Shown here: piece after piece, positions 1 through 7,666 of the stretch | How the letters are laid out: every line of letters begins with the position of its first letter | Numbering within the stretch: the first letter of the stretch is position 1 | Source of the DNA: DASTPP01 sp035762175 | Lineage (GTDB): Bacteria > Myxococcota_A > Polyangia > Polyangiales > Polyangiaceae | Direction of reading: 5' to 3' | DNA: 26,281 nucleotides | Assembly (NCBI GenBank): GCA_035762175.1 | Contig: DASTPP010000346.1 | Coordinates: 1 to 26,281, forward strand | Translations under genes and position numbers: made by a program | The notes under the pieces: generated by a model | Databases searched by the model: none | What the model was told of the DNA's origin: nothing | Seen by the model: the letters and a program-made list of their open reading frames with translations, nothing else

Positions 1-855
1 GAGAAGCTCGGCGGCGAAGGCATCACCAACGTGATGGTGCGCGGCGTGCCCGAGGGCGCGGCGGCGCTGCGCGAGGGCCTGCGCGTCGTCGCGGGCCGCC
101 CCCCGCGCCCCGGCGCCGACGAGGCCATGATCGGCTCGAAGCTGCGCGGCCGCTTCCGGGGCTTCGAGCTCGACCAGGCGATCGAACTGCGCAAGAACCG
201 CCCCGTCAAGGTCGTCGGCGTCTTCGCAGACGAGGGCTCGTCGCACGAGCCCGAAGTTTGGGCCGACCGCGACGTCGTGCGCGGCGCCTTCGGCCGCGAG
301 GGCACCGTCTCGTCGGTGCGGGTCAGGCTCGCGTCGCCGAGCAAGTTCGACGCCTTCAAGGCCGTCGTCGAGCAAGACAAGAACCTCGGCTTCGAGGCCC
401 TGCGCGAGACCGTTTACTACGAGAAGCAGTCGGAGGGCATCGCCATCTTCGCCACCGCCCTCGGCGGCGTCATCGCCGTCTTCTTCTCGTTCGGCGCCAG
501 GATCGGCACCCTCATCACCATGCACGCCTCGGTCGCGAGCCGCCAGCGCGAGATCGGCACGCTGCGCGCGCTCGGCTTCTCGCGGTCGAGCATCCTCTTC
601 GCCTTCCTCGCCGAGTCGGTGGCGCTCGCCCTGCTCGGCGGCCTCGCCGGCGCGCTCGCCTCGACCGCGATGCGCTTCGTCCGCTTCTCGATGGTCAACT
701 TCGCGAGCTTCTCCGAGCTCGTCTTCTCGTTCGAGCCGACCCCCGGCCTCGTGCTCTCGTCGGTCGCCTTCGCCGCCGGCATGGGCGTGTTCGGCGGCTT
801 GCTGCCGGCCCTGCGCGCCGCGCGCGTCTCGCCCGTCACCGCCGTGCGCGGCTGA
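1..855 (+). CDS. ABC transporter permease, MacB/FtsX family (5' end outside window)
   Basis: The frame is open from base 1 and ends at TGA 853-855, giving the last 284 residues. The visible part starts in a MacB-type periplasmic domain, followed by an FtsX permease domain. Membrane segments are seen near residues 138-160 (GIAIFATALGGVIAVFFSFG), 195-216 and 240-262. The loop SRQREIGTLRALGFSRSSILFAF and the ending PALRAARVSPVTAVRG are typical of this family. FtsX/MacB permeases work in the inner membrane with a separate ATPase, either exporting substrates or transmitting force to periplasmic partners. The ATPase and the first transmembrane helix must lie upstream of the window. It ends 48 bp from the convergent helicase gene. 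The substrate cannot be told. Family assignment is secure from the C-terminal motif and the topology. Confidence 0.9.
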   Translation, partial: EKLGGEGITNVMVRGVPEGAAALREGLRVVAGRPPRPGADEAMIGSKLRGRFRGFELDQAIELRKNRPVKVVGVFADEGSSHEPEVWADRDVVRGAFGREGTVSSVRVRLASPSKFDAFKAVVEQDKNLGFEALRETVYYEKQSEGIAIFATALGGVIAVFFSFGARIGTLITMHASVASRQREIGTLRALGFSRSSILFAFLAESVALALLGGLAGALASTAMRFVRFSMVNFASFSELVFSFEPTPGLVLSSVAFAAGMGVFGGLLPALRAARVSPVTAVRG

Positions 856-903
856 CGCGCGCCGGCCCCCCGAAGCGCCGCGCGGGGGGCGCCGCCCGGC
901 CCC

Positions 904-3369
904 TCAAGGCCCCGTCGGGCCCGCGGGCCCGGCCGGCGCCGGCGCGGGGGCGCGGCCCCGGCGCCGGCGGCGGCGTTTCGTCGATTTGCCGAAAAACAAC
1001 GCCGCCGCGCCCTCGCCCCGCGCGCGGTAGCCGAGCGCGAGCAAGAGCGCCGAGACCTCGGCCCTCGGGGCGCCGAGCCGCGAGGCCCACGCCTCGGGCG
1101 GCGCGAAGGGCCCGCGGCGGGCGAGCGCGGCGGCCTCGGCCGCGACGGCCTCGAGCGCGTCGAGGCGGTAGGCCCGGCCGCCGAGCGGCCAGTAGCCCGC
1201 GGCGAGCGCGAAGGCCGGCGGGGCGCCGCGCGGCAGCGGCAGCGAGGGCGCGCCCGGGGGCGAGAGGGACGGGGCGAGCTCGGGGCGATCGAAGTGCAAG
1301 GCCCAGAGCGCCGAGCGCCAGGCGACCGCGGCCGGGGCGAAGGCGCCCTCGACGTAGAGCGCGAGCGCGCCCGCGCGCACCCCGAGCCCCTCGAGCGCCT
1401 GCCGGTCGTCGGGCGCGAGCGCCGCGAGCAGCGCGTCGACCTCGGCGCGGCGGACGGCGCCGAGCCCCTGCACGAGCTGGTAGGCGAGGCCGCGCGCGGG
1501 CCCCCTGAGCTCGGCTCGGGCGAGATCGACGAGCGGGCCGAGCTCGAGCCCGATCGCGGCGCGCGCCCAGGCCGCGAGCCGCTCGGCGACGCGCTTGGCC
1601 TGCGCCGGCTCGAGCAGCGGGCTCTCGAGCGCCTCGACGCCCGGCCGCAGCGCCGACGCCGCGCGGGTGAGGCGCCCGACCGCGGCCCCGCGCCAGGAGA
1701 GCTCGCGCCCCGCCCCGAGCGCGAACGCCCCGTCGTCGTCGGCGCAGAGCGCCTCGACCCGCGCGCCGATCGGGCCGCGCAGCGCCTTGAGCGCCGCCGC
1801 CCGCTGCACGCGCCCCTCGGCCCCGCCCCCGCCCTCGGCGGCGAAGCGGAAGCCCTCGACCCGGCCGACGAAGGTGCCCTCGACGAGCACGCGCCCGTCG
1901 TCGAGCAGCGCCCCGCCGACCTCGCGCCCCTCGCGCGCGCGCCGCACCATCGTCGCGGCGAGCCGGTCGACGAAGCGCTGGGTGAGCCGCTCGTGCAGCG
2001 CGTCGGAGAGCCGGTCTTCGACGGCGCGCGCGAGCGCCTGCAGGCGCCTCGCGTCGTCGACCCAGGGCTCGCGGTTGGTCACGTACGTCCAGGTGCGGAC
2101 GTTCGCGATGCGCGCGACGAGATCGTGCACGTCGCCCTCGGTGCGGTCGAGCTCGGCGATATGCCGCTCGACCCAGTCGGTCGGCAGCCGCCCCGAGGGG
2201 CCGACCAGGTGGCGGTAGAGGGCGAAGAGCAGCGCGGCGTGCGCCTCGGCCGTGAGCTTGCGGTAGTCGGGCACCTGGCACACCTCCCACAAGAGCTCGA
2301 GCCGCGCGCGCCCCCGCGCCAGCGCGGCGATCTCGGGGCGGCGGGCGAGTACGGCGAAGGCGCGGGCGTCGTCGGCCTCGCGCCCGCGCACGAGGGCGGG
2401 GTGCGGGGGCGGGCGCTTGAGCGAGGCCGAGAGCGCCTCGAGCGAGGCGAAGTCGAGGTCGCTGTTGCGCCAGTAGAGCGCGCCGAGCGGCGCGAAGGCG
2501 TGCCGCTCGATGGCCTCGATGGTGGGCGGGGGCAGGGGGGGCGCGTCGGCCGTGGTGCCGAAGGTGCCGTTGCGCAGGGCGCGCCCGGCCCGGCCCGCGA
2601 TCTGGGCGAACTCGGGGGGCGTGAGCTCGCGCGCGTGCTCGCCGTCGAACTTGCGCAAGGACGCGAAGGCGACGTGATCGATGTCGAGGTTCAGCCCCAT
2701 GCCGATGGCGTCGGTGGCCACCAGGTAGTCGACCTGGCCCTCTTGATAGAGCGCGACCTGGGCGTTGCGCGTGCGCGGGCTCAGCGCCCCGAGCACGACG
2801 GCGGTGCCGCCGCGGTGCCGCCGCAAAAGCTCGGCGAGGGCGTACACCTCTTCGACCGAGAAGGCGATGACGGCGCTGCGCGGGGGCAGGCGCGTCAGCT
2901 TGCGCGGCCCGGTGTACGCGAGCTCGGACAGGCGGGGGCGGCGCACGTGCTCGGCGTGCGGCAAGAGGCGCGAGAGCACCGGCCGCGCCGTCTCGGCCCC
3001 GAGGAACATCGTCTCGCGCGTGCCCCGCGCCCGCAGCAGCCGGTCGGTGAACACGTGCCCGCGCTCGGGGTCGGCCGCGAGCTGGATCTCGTCGACCGCG
3101 ACGAAGGCGGCGTCGCGGTCGACCGGCATCGCCTCGACGGTGCACGAGAAGTAGCGCGCGCGCCGGGGCACGATCTTCTCTTCGCCCGTCACGAGCGCGA
3201 CCTCGTCGGGGCCGAGCGCGCGCCGCAGCTTGTCGTAGTTCTCGCGGGCGAGCAGCCGGAGCGGAAACCCGATGACCCCGTCCGGGTGCTCGAGCATTCG
3301 CTCGAGCGCCAGGTGCGTCTTGCCCGTGTTGGTCGGGCCGAGCACCGCCGTGATGGGCGCGCGGTCCAC
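904..3369 (-). CDS. Suv3-like ATP-dependent RNA helicase
   Basis: This 821-residue protein starts at GTG 3369 and stops at TGA 904. It has Walker A GPTNTGKT at residues 11-18, a Walker B/DEAH-equivalent DEIQ at 93-96, and motif VI QIAGRAGR at 256-263. In between are TGEEK (61-65), FSVEEVYAL (170-178) and VATDAIGMGLNLDI (217-230). The N-terminal GPTNTGKT with DEIQ is the signature of the Suv3 helicases, which unwind RNA for exonucleolytic decay in mitochondria and have bacterial homologues. The C-terminal half (about 400-780) is Ala/Arg-rich with no domain I can name. The tail carries a run of six arginines (about residues 793-798), plausibly for nucleic-acid binding. An RNA-decay role is inferred from family. 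No ribonuclease gene is adjacent. A longer start upstream of 3369 is not supported. Confidence 0.9.
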   Translation of the reverse strand: MDRAPITAVLGPTNTGKTHLALERMLEHPDGVIGFPLRLLARENYDKLRRALGPDEVALVTGEEKIVPRRARYFSCTVEAMPVDRDAAFVAVDEIQLAADPERGHVFTDRLLRARGTRETMFLGAETARPVLSRLLPHAEHVRRPRLSELAYTGPRKLTRLPPRSAVIAFSVEEVYALAELLRRHRGGTAVVLGALSPRTRNAQVALYQEGQVDYLVATDAIGMGLNLDIDHVAFASLRKFDGEHARELTPPEFAQIAGRAGRALRNGTFGTTADAPPLPPPTIEAIERHAFAPLGALYWRNSDLDFASLEALSASLKRPPPHPALVRGREADDARAFAVLARRPEIAALARGRARLELLWEVCQVPDYRKLTAEAHAALLFALYRHLVGPSGRLPTDWVERHIAELDRTEGDVHDLVARIANVRTWTYVTNREPWVDDARRLQALARAVEDRLSDALHERLTQRFVDRLAATMVRRAREGREVGGALLDDGRVLVEGTFVGRVEGFRFAAEGGGGAEGRVQRAAALKALRGPIGARVEALCADDDGAFALGAGRELSWRGAAVGRLTRAASALRPGVEALESPLLEPAQAKRVAERLAAWARAAIGLELGPLVDLARAELRGPARGLAYQLVQGLGAVRRAEVDALLAALAPDDRQALEGLGVRAGALALYVEGAFAPAAVAWRSALWALHFDRPELAPSLSPPGAPSLPLPRGAPPAFALAAGYWPLGGRAYRLDALEAVAAEAAALARRGPFAPPEAWASRLGAPRAEVSALLLALGYRARGEGAAALFFGKSTKRRRRRRGRAPAPAPAGPAGPTGP

Positions 3370-3451
3370 GCCCCTATGCTGGCGCCCCCGCCCGCCCCCC
3401 GCAACCCCGCCGCGCGCCCGCCCGCGCCGCCGCCGGCCCGCCGCCCCGCCC

Positions 3452-3465
3452 GCGGGGGGCCCCGC
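3452..3465 (-). terminator. GC hairpin directly after the phosphoesterase stop
   Basis: Bases 3452-3465 form a perfect palindrome (GCGGGG, GG, CCCCGC) abutting the phosphoesterase stop at 3466-3468, before the helicase start at 3369. There is no T-run, so it could be a weak or Rho-assisted terminator, or chance in GC-rich DNA. The rest of the 96-bp gap is nearly pure G+C with no further signal. Confidence 0.25.
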
Positions 3466-4593
3466 TCAGTCGACCCGCACGAGCGCGACCTGCGACCGTT
3501 GGGCGCGCGGGTCGATGTCGACGGTGAGAAAGTGCCGCCCGACGCCGTCGAGCCGCTCGGGGATGGCCCCGCCCCCGCCCGTGACGTACGCGGGGATGCC
3601 GGCGTTCGAGTAGGCGTAATACGAGTGCACGTGGCCGTAGAAGGTGAGGTCGACCCCGCCGTCGGCGAGCCTGGTCAAGAGCTTGTTCGCCTCGGCGCGG
3701 TTCGCGAACCCGCCGTTGCGGCCGCCGATCGGGTCGAGCGGCGGGATGTGCATGGCCACGACGTGCGCGCCCCCGGCGCCCCCGGCGAGCCAGCCCCCGA
3801 GCCAGTCGTAGACGGGCGCGGCGATCGTGGCGCTCGCCGAGTCGAGCAGCGTGAAGCGCACGCCGCGGAAGGCGAAGCTGTGGTTGGCCCGCCCGAAGTA
3901 CTCTTGGTAGAGCGCGTCGTCGGTGCCGAGCTCGTGGTTGCCGAGCGTCGAATAACAGGGGAAGTTGAGCGACTTCATCTCGCGCTGAAAGCGCTCGAGC
4001 TCGGGGCGCGAGCCCTGATCGGTGAGGTCGCCGCTGATGAGCGCGAAGCGGATCGAGGGGTCTTCGTTCATCTTCGCGTAGATGTCTTGCACCTCGTCGA
4101 TGCGCTCTTGCACGTCGGCGAAGACGGCGAAGCGGTAGGGCGACTCGTCGGCCGCGTCGGGCGGCGCGAGAGAGAGCGTGGCCGCCTCGCCCGCCGGCAG
4201 CTCGAGCGTCCAGGCCCGCTCGGTCGGCACGAGCCCGGGCGCCTCGCGCCGCACCGCGATCGCGCCCCCGCGCTCGCCCCGCGCCGCGAGCGCGAGGTCG
4301 GGCAGCGCGTTCTCGACCGAGAGCCGGAGGGCGCCGCCCGCCCCGGCGCTCGCCCGCACCGTGAAGGCCGGCGCGCCCGCCCAGAGGGCGAGCCGGCCCG
4401 GCCCGGCGAGGCGGACGGCGGCGTTGCCCCCTTCGACCTCGAAGCGCACGCCGCCCGCCTCGGCGCGCCCGATCGTCAGGTCGCGCTCGGCCCGCCCTTC
4501 GGCGACGTCGAGGCAGGCGGGGCCGGCCGCCGCGAGCGCGAGGGCGGCCCCGAGCGCCGCCGCCCGCGCGCCCCGTCGATGCTTCTTGTTCAT
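3466..4593 (-). CDS. Exported calcineurin-like metallophosphoesterase
   Basis: This 375-residue protein starts at ATG 4593, chosen because MNKKHRRG followed by an Ala/Leu-rich stretch is an export signal ending near Cys27 (AAGPACLDV). That could be a loose lipobox. Residues 30-150 are a beta-rich N-terminal region. The metallophosphoesterase domain follows: motif I FADVQ with Asp160, motif II SGDLTDQG (Asp189), motif III GNHE (218-221), motif IV MH (His282) and motif V GHVH (320-323). The usual DxH of motif I is DxQ here, a variation I recall in other exported phosphodiesterases. It should hydrolyse a phosphate ester outside the cytoplasm with two metal ions; the substrate is unknown. The start overlaps the stop of the upstream outer-membrane gene as ATGA, so translation is probably coupled. 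Confidence 0.9.
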   Translation of the reverse strand: MNKKHRRGARAAALGAALALAAAGPACLDVAEGRAERDLTIGRAEAGGVRFEVEGGNAAVRLAGPGRLALWAGAPAFTVRASAGAGGALRLSVENALPDLALAARGERGGAIAVRREAPGLVPTERAWTLELPAGEAATLSLAPPDAADESPYRFAVFADVQERIDEVQDIYAKMNEDPSIRFALISGDLTDQGSRPELERFQREMKSLNFPCYSTLGNHELGTDDALYQEYFGRANHSFAFRGVRFTLLDSASATIAAPVYDWLGGWLAGGAGGAHVVAMHIPPLDPIGGRNGGFANRAEANKLLTRLADGGVDLTFYGHVHSYYAYSNAGIPAYVTGGGGAIPERLDGVGRHFLTVDIDPRAQRSQVALVRVD

Positions 4594-5837
4594 GGCGACA
4601 CCCCGTACCGGTAGAGGAGCGAGAGCCCGGTCACGTACGCCGAGCCCGCCTGGACTTCGGCCTGCGCCCCCCACGAGGGCGCGAAGAAGAAGAGGGCGCG
4701 GGCGCCGAAGTGGCCCGGCACGCCGCTGCCGAGGCCGGTCATCTTCAGGCCCGCGGCGTAGCCGTCGTGGCGGTGGTCGTAATAGACCTTCGCCTCGCCC
4801 CACCGGTCGGCCCGCCGCCCGAGGTAGACGCCGAAGGCGAAGCCGCCGAGCAGCAGGCTGTCGGCCTCGTCGGGGTGCCGGTCGTAGCGGTTCGCGGCGA
4901 GCGCGGTGCCGACGCCGAGCTCGGCGAACGAGCCCGCGAGCGTCGGGCCGAGCCGGCCGAGATCGAGCCGGCCCCGCAGCGACACCTCGCCGGTCGTCAC
5001 CGCGAAGCCCTCGGAGTCGAAGTCGTGGTCGGTCAGCGCCGCCTCGGCCTCGACGAACGAGCCGTCGCGCGCGCGCTCGCCGTCGCCCGCGGGGAGCGGG
5101 CCGTAGAGGCGGTACGCGCCCTCGAGGCGCAGGCGCCGGTTGCGGTGCTCGCCGAGCGAATACCACCCCGACTGCGCCACCCGCAGGCCCCCGAGGCGCG
5201 CCTCGAGCGCCTGGAAGGTGAACGTCCGGTAGGCGAAGACCGGGTCGTAGACGTAGCGCAGGCCCAGCTCGGCCCCGAAGCGGGGGGCCACGGTCAGGGG
5301 CGCGCCGGTGCCGCCCGGCGGCGCCAGCACCCCGTAGAGGTCGGCCAGGGTGCTGATCGCGAAGAGGCCCACGCCCGCGATCGTGACGGCGGCGACCGGC
5401 GCGACGAGGCGCCGCGACGCGCCCGAGGCCGCGAGCAGCACGAGCCCCCCGCCCACCGCCCCGAGGCCCACGCCCTCGAGCGTCAGCAGCCGCCCCGCCG
5501 TGCGCTTCTCGCCCATGACGTAGTGCCCGGCGCCGTGCACGAGCAGGCCCGGCACGATCGCGGCGCCGACCGCCCAGGCCGAGCGCTCGGGGCAGGCGGG
5601 GCGCCGCCCGGCCGCGCCGGCGGGGCCCGGCGCCGCCGCGTCGGCCCCGGCGGCGGGGGGGCATTCTGGCCCGACGTCGGGCCCGCCCGACGTCGAATCG
5701 GCCGACCCCGCGGCGCGCGCGGGCGACGGGTCGGCGTTTGCCGACGCCGGCGCGGGCTCGGCGGACGCGCTACGTACGGCCAGGAGCAAGGCCCCGACGG
5801 GCAAGACCAGGCGGTGGGCCGGCGGCACGGGGCACAT
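4590..5837 (-). CDS. Predicted outer-membrane protein of unknown function
   Basis: This 415-residue protein has a signal peptide at residues 1-26 (cut near ASA/EP) and a low-complexity Ala/Pro/Gly region to about residue 80. Two hydrophobic segments follow at about 90-155 (SAWAVGAAIVPGLLVHGAGHYVMG and LVAPVAAVTIAGVGLFAIS). From about 180 to the end there are alternating amphipathic strands with many aromatics (RFGAELGLRYVYDP, EAKVYYDHRHDGYAAGLKM, HFGARALFFFAPSWGAQAEVQAG, YVTGLSLLYRYGVSP). This suggests a beta-barrel, although the last residue is Pro rather than Phe. VPGLLVHGAGHYVMGEKRTAGRLL resembles a segment I have seen in uncharacterised myxobacterial outer-membrane proteins. It starts at ATG 5837, immediately after the upstream TGA (TGAATG), and overlaps the phosphoesterase by ATGA. 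No known function is claimed. Confidence 0.75.
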   Translation of the reverse strand: MCPVPPAHRLVLPVGALLLAVRSASAEPAPASANADPSPARAAGSADSTSGGPDVGPECPPAAGADAAAPGPAGAAGRRPACPERSAWAVGAAIVPGLLVHGAGHYVMGEKRTAGRLLTLEGVGLGAVGGGLVLLAASGASRRLVAPVAAVTIAGVGLFAISTLADLYGVLAPPGGTGAPLTVAPRFGAELGLRYVYDPVFAYRTFTFQALEARLGGLRVAQSGWYSLGEHRNRRLRLEGAYRLYGPLPAGDGERARDGSFVEAEAALTDHDFDSEGFAVTTGEVSLRGRLDLGRLGPTLAGSFAELGVGTALAANRYDRHPDEADSLLLGGFAFGVYLGRRADRWGEAKVYYDHRHDGYAAGLKMTGLGSGVPGHFGARALFFFAPSWGAQAEVQAGSAYVTGLSLLYRYGVSP

Positions 5838-6239
5838 TCATGGCCGAAAGGCGCGCCCGGTCAACACCTCCGTCGCGCGGCGAACCGCCCCGGCCGGGCG
5901 CGGCGCTAAGTTGGGCCCGGCCGGCACGACCCGCAGGTAGAGCGTCCGCGGCGCCCCGCAACGGCCGCAGTGCGTGCGCAACGTGCGCAAGATGTGCCCG
6001 CCGGCGCTCGCGGCCGCGTGCTCGTCGAGCCTCGCCTCGGCGGCGCCGCAGCGCAGGCACGGCAGGGCGAGGGCGCGCGACTCGACGAGCGAGGCCGAGG
6101 GCACCTCGAGCGGGCGCCCGGGGCTGCCGCCGGGCTCGAGCGCCCAGAGCCGCTCGCGCTGGCGCGCCAGCTTGTCGGAGCTTCGCTGGGCGGCGCGGCG
6201 CTCGGCGCGGGGGGCCGAGGGTTTCTTGGGGCCGGTCAT
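5838..6239 (-). CDS. Small zinc-ribbon protein, hypothetical
   Basis: This 133-residue cytoplasmic protein starts at ATG 6239. The first 35 residues are basic and charged (KKPSAPRAERRAAQRSSDKLARQRERLWALEPGGSP). The region PSASLVESRALALPC resembles the lead-in to a zinc ribbon. CLRC (61-64) and CGRC (91-94), with His74 and His90 nearby, make a likely four-Cys zinc site. The stretch between them, GGHILRTLRTHCGRCGAPRTLYLRV, fits a ribbon fold. It is the first gene of the three-gene operon and its stop abuts the next start. It may be regulatory or simply a metal-bound hypothetical. Upstream sequence has no clear Shine-Dalgarno. No named family was recognised. Confidence 0.75.
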   Translation of the reverse strand: MTGPKKPSAPRAERRAAQRSSDKLARQRERLWALEPGGSPGRPLEVPSASLVESRALALPCLRCGAAEARLDEHAAASAGGHILRTLRTHCGRCGAPRTLYLRVVPAGPNLAPRPAGAVRRATEVLTGRAFRP

Positions 6240-6301
6240 CTCGGCCCAACTTAACCACGCCGCGGCCCCGCCGCCCGCGGCGGCGCGATCCGCGATTCAC
6301 T

Positions 6302-6349
6302 TCGGTGATGACCGAGCCACACGAGGCCCGGCACGTCGGTGATAACCGA
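6302..6349. promoter_or_regulatory. Pair of identical-arm palindromes, candidate operator
   Basis: TCGGT-N4-ACCGA occurs twice, at 6302-6315 and 6336-6349. The central bases are GATG and GATA, and the 15th base (G) also matches. The copies are 34 bp apart, close to three helical turns. They sit upstream of the zinc-ribbon operon (start 6239) and downstream of the BrkB stop (6388), where an operator for that operon would be expected. No -10/-35 pair is convincing. Confidence 0.5.
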
Positions 6350-6360
6350 GGTGCCGGGCC
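6325..6360 (-). terminator. Hairpin after the BrkB gene
   Basis: GGCCCGGCAC (6325-6334) pairs perfectly with GTGCCGGGCC (6351-6360). The 16-base loop contains one TCGGT/ACCGA palindrome that can extend the structure. It lies 27 bp after the BrkB stop. No T-run follows, so termination is inferred from position and stem strength. It may instead, or also, be part of the operator described above. Confidence 0.5.
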
Positions 6361-6387
6361 CCGCCCGGGCCCGCGGGGCGCCGGGCG

Positions 6388-7377
6388 TCAGACCGCGGCC
6401 GGCCGCGAGGGCCTGCCGCCAGGCCGCGAGGTGCGGCCCTGCTCGCGGGTGAGCTTCTCCTTGACGTCGACCGGCACGAGGCCCTGCTGCGCCCGCGCCT
6501 CCGGGGTGACCGGGATGGCGTTCTTCGAGGGCTCGATGCGCGAGCCGAAGGTGCGCGCGTAAACTTGCGTAAATTCGGCGCCCAGGAAGAGAATTTGCGC
6601 CGAGTAGTACACCCAGACCGTGATGACCACGACCGAGGCCGCCGCGCCGTAGGCCGACGCGACCGTCGACTTGCCGAGGTAGAGGCCGATGCCGATCTTG
6701 CCGAGCGTGAAGAGCAGCGCCGTCACCAGCGCGCCGACCCACACGTCGCCCCAGTGCACCTTCACGTCGGGCACGGCCTTGTAGATGAGCGCGAACAGGG
6801 TCGTGATGATGCCGAACGAGACGACGAAGTTGACGGCCCCCCAGAGCGTCTCGCCGCCGGGCAGCGCCCCCGAGAGCACCTTGCCCGCGGCGGCGAGCGC
6901 GGTGCTGACGACGAGCGAGACGAGCAGCATGAAGCCCACGCCCAGCACCATCGTGAACGAGAAGAAGCGGTCGCGCAGCACGCCCCAGAGGCCGCGCCCG
7001 GGCTTGGGCGTCACCTCCCAGATGGTGTTGAGCGAGTCTTGCAGCTCGCCGAACACGCCCGACGCGCCCAAGAGCAGCGCGGCCGCGCCCACGATCGTGC
7101 CGACGACGCCGGCCGAGGGCTTGTGCGCGTTCGCCAAGATGCCCTCGATGGCCGCCCCCGCCTGCGGGCCGACCAGCGTCGCGATCTGTCCCGAGAGCTG
7201 GCCGCGCGCGGCCTCCTCGCCCACCACGAGCCCCGCCACCGAGACCGCGATGACCACGAGCGGCGCGAGCGAGAGCACGGTGTAAAACGCGAGCGCGGCG
7301 GCCAGCCGGTCGGCCTTGTCTTCCTTCCAGTCGCGGGCCGTATCTTTGAGCAGGCCCCAGAGGGCTTTCAACGTCAT
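6388..7377 (-). CDS. YihY/BrkB-family inner-membrane protein
   Basis: The protein has 329 residues. A cytoplasmic N-terminus (MTLKALWGLLKDTARDWKEDKADRLAAALAFYTVLSLAPL) matches the start of the YihY/virulence-factor BrkB family. About six membrane segments follow, near residues 28-52, 90-110, 135-165, 180-204, 212-235 and 246-270. Family landmarks are ALAFYTVLSLAPLVV, LQDSLNTIWEV and YGAAASVVVITVWVYYSAQILFLGAEFTQVYA. The C-terminal 60 residues are polar and basic. Family members are membrane proteins of uncertain function; some were once mistaken for RNase BN. The start is supported by AGGAGG (complement of 7389-7394) 11 bases before the ATG. It is likely a single-gene transcript. Confidence 0.93.
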   Translation of the reverse strand: MTLKALWGLLKDTARDWKEDKADRLAAALAFYTVLSLAPLVVIAVSVAGLVVGEEAARGQLSGQIATLVGPQAGAAIEGILANAHKPSAGVVGTIVGAAALLLGASGVFGELQDSLNTIWEVTPKPGRGLWGVLRDRFFSFTMVLGVGFMLLVSLVVSTALAAAGKVLSGALPGGETLWGAVNFVVSFGIITTLFALIYKAVPDVKVHWGDVWVGALVTALLFTLGKIGIGLYLGKSTVASAYGAAASVVVITVWVYYSAQILFLGAEFTQVYARTFGSRIEPSKNAIPVTPEARAQQGLVPVDVKEKLTREQGRTSRPGGRPSRPAAV

Positions 7378-7666
7378 GGCGCACGTCGCCTCCTGAACAA
7401 CGTCAGGGGCGAATGCAGACCCCGCGCCACGCCCCGATCGGGGCTGCCCTCGGCGCCCGCGTCGTGGTCAACCCCGCTCCGGTCGGGCCGCCGCGGTGCT
7501 ACCGAGGGGCCTCGGCCCCGCCTCGCCCCGCCGCGTCGCGGCGCGCGAGGCCGGGCGTGGCGTTCGGGCCCGGCGCGGCAAAAGTGCGACAGCCGGCGTC
7601 CTCCGTTCCGGCGCGGCCCCGGTGAAGCGCGGCCGTCGGCAGGCCGCCCCGGGGCCCCGGCGCGCT
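7378..7666. other. Intergenic region upstream of BrkB
   Basis: This 289-bp gap holds the BrkB ribosome-binding site (7389-7394), a 14-bp perfect palindrome GCCCCGATCGGGGC (7431-7444), and a hairpin CCGAGG-GG-CCTCGG (7502-7515). The first could be an operator for BrkB and the second could end the upstream PEGA-like transcript. No convincing promoter, RNA gene or coding region is seen. Confidence 0.35.

Noticed and set aside
4594..5664. Longer form of the metallophosphoesterase
   Set aside because: The upstream extension overlaps the outer-membrane gene in another frame and hides the signal peptide at 4593.
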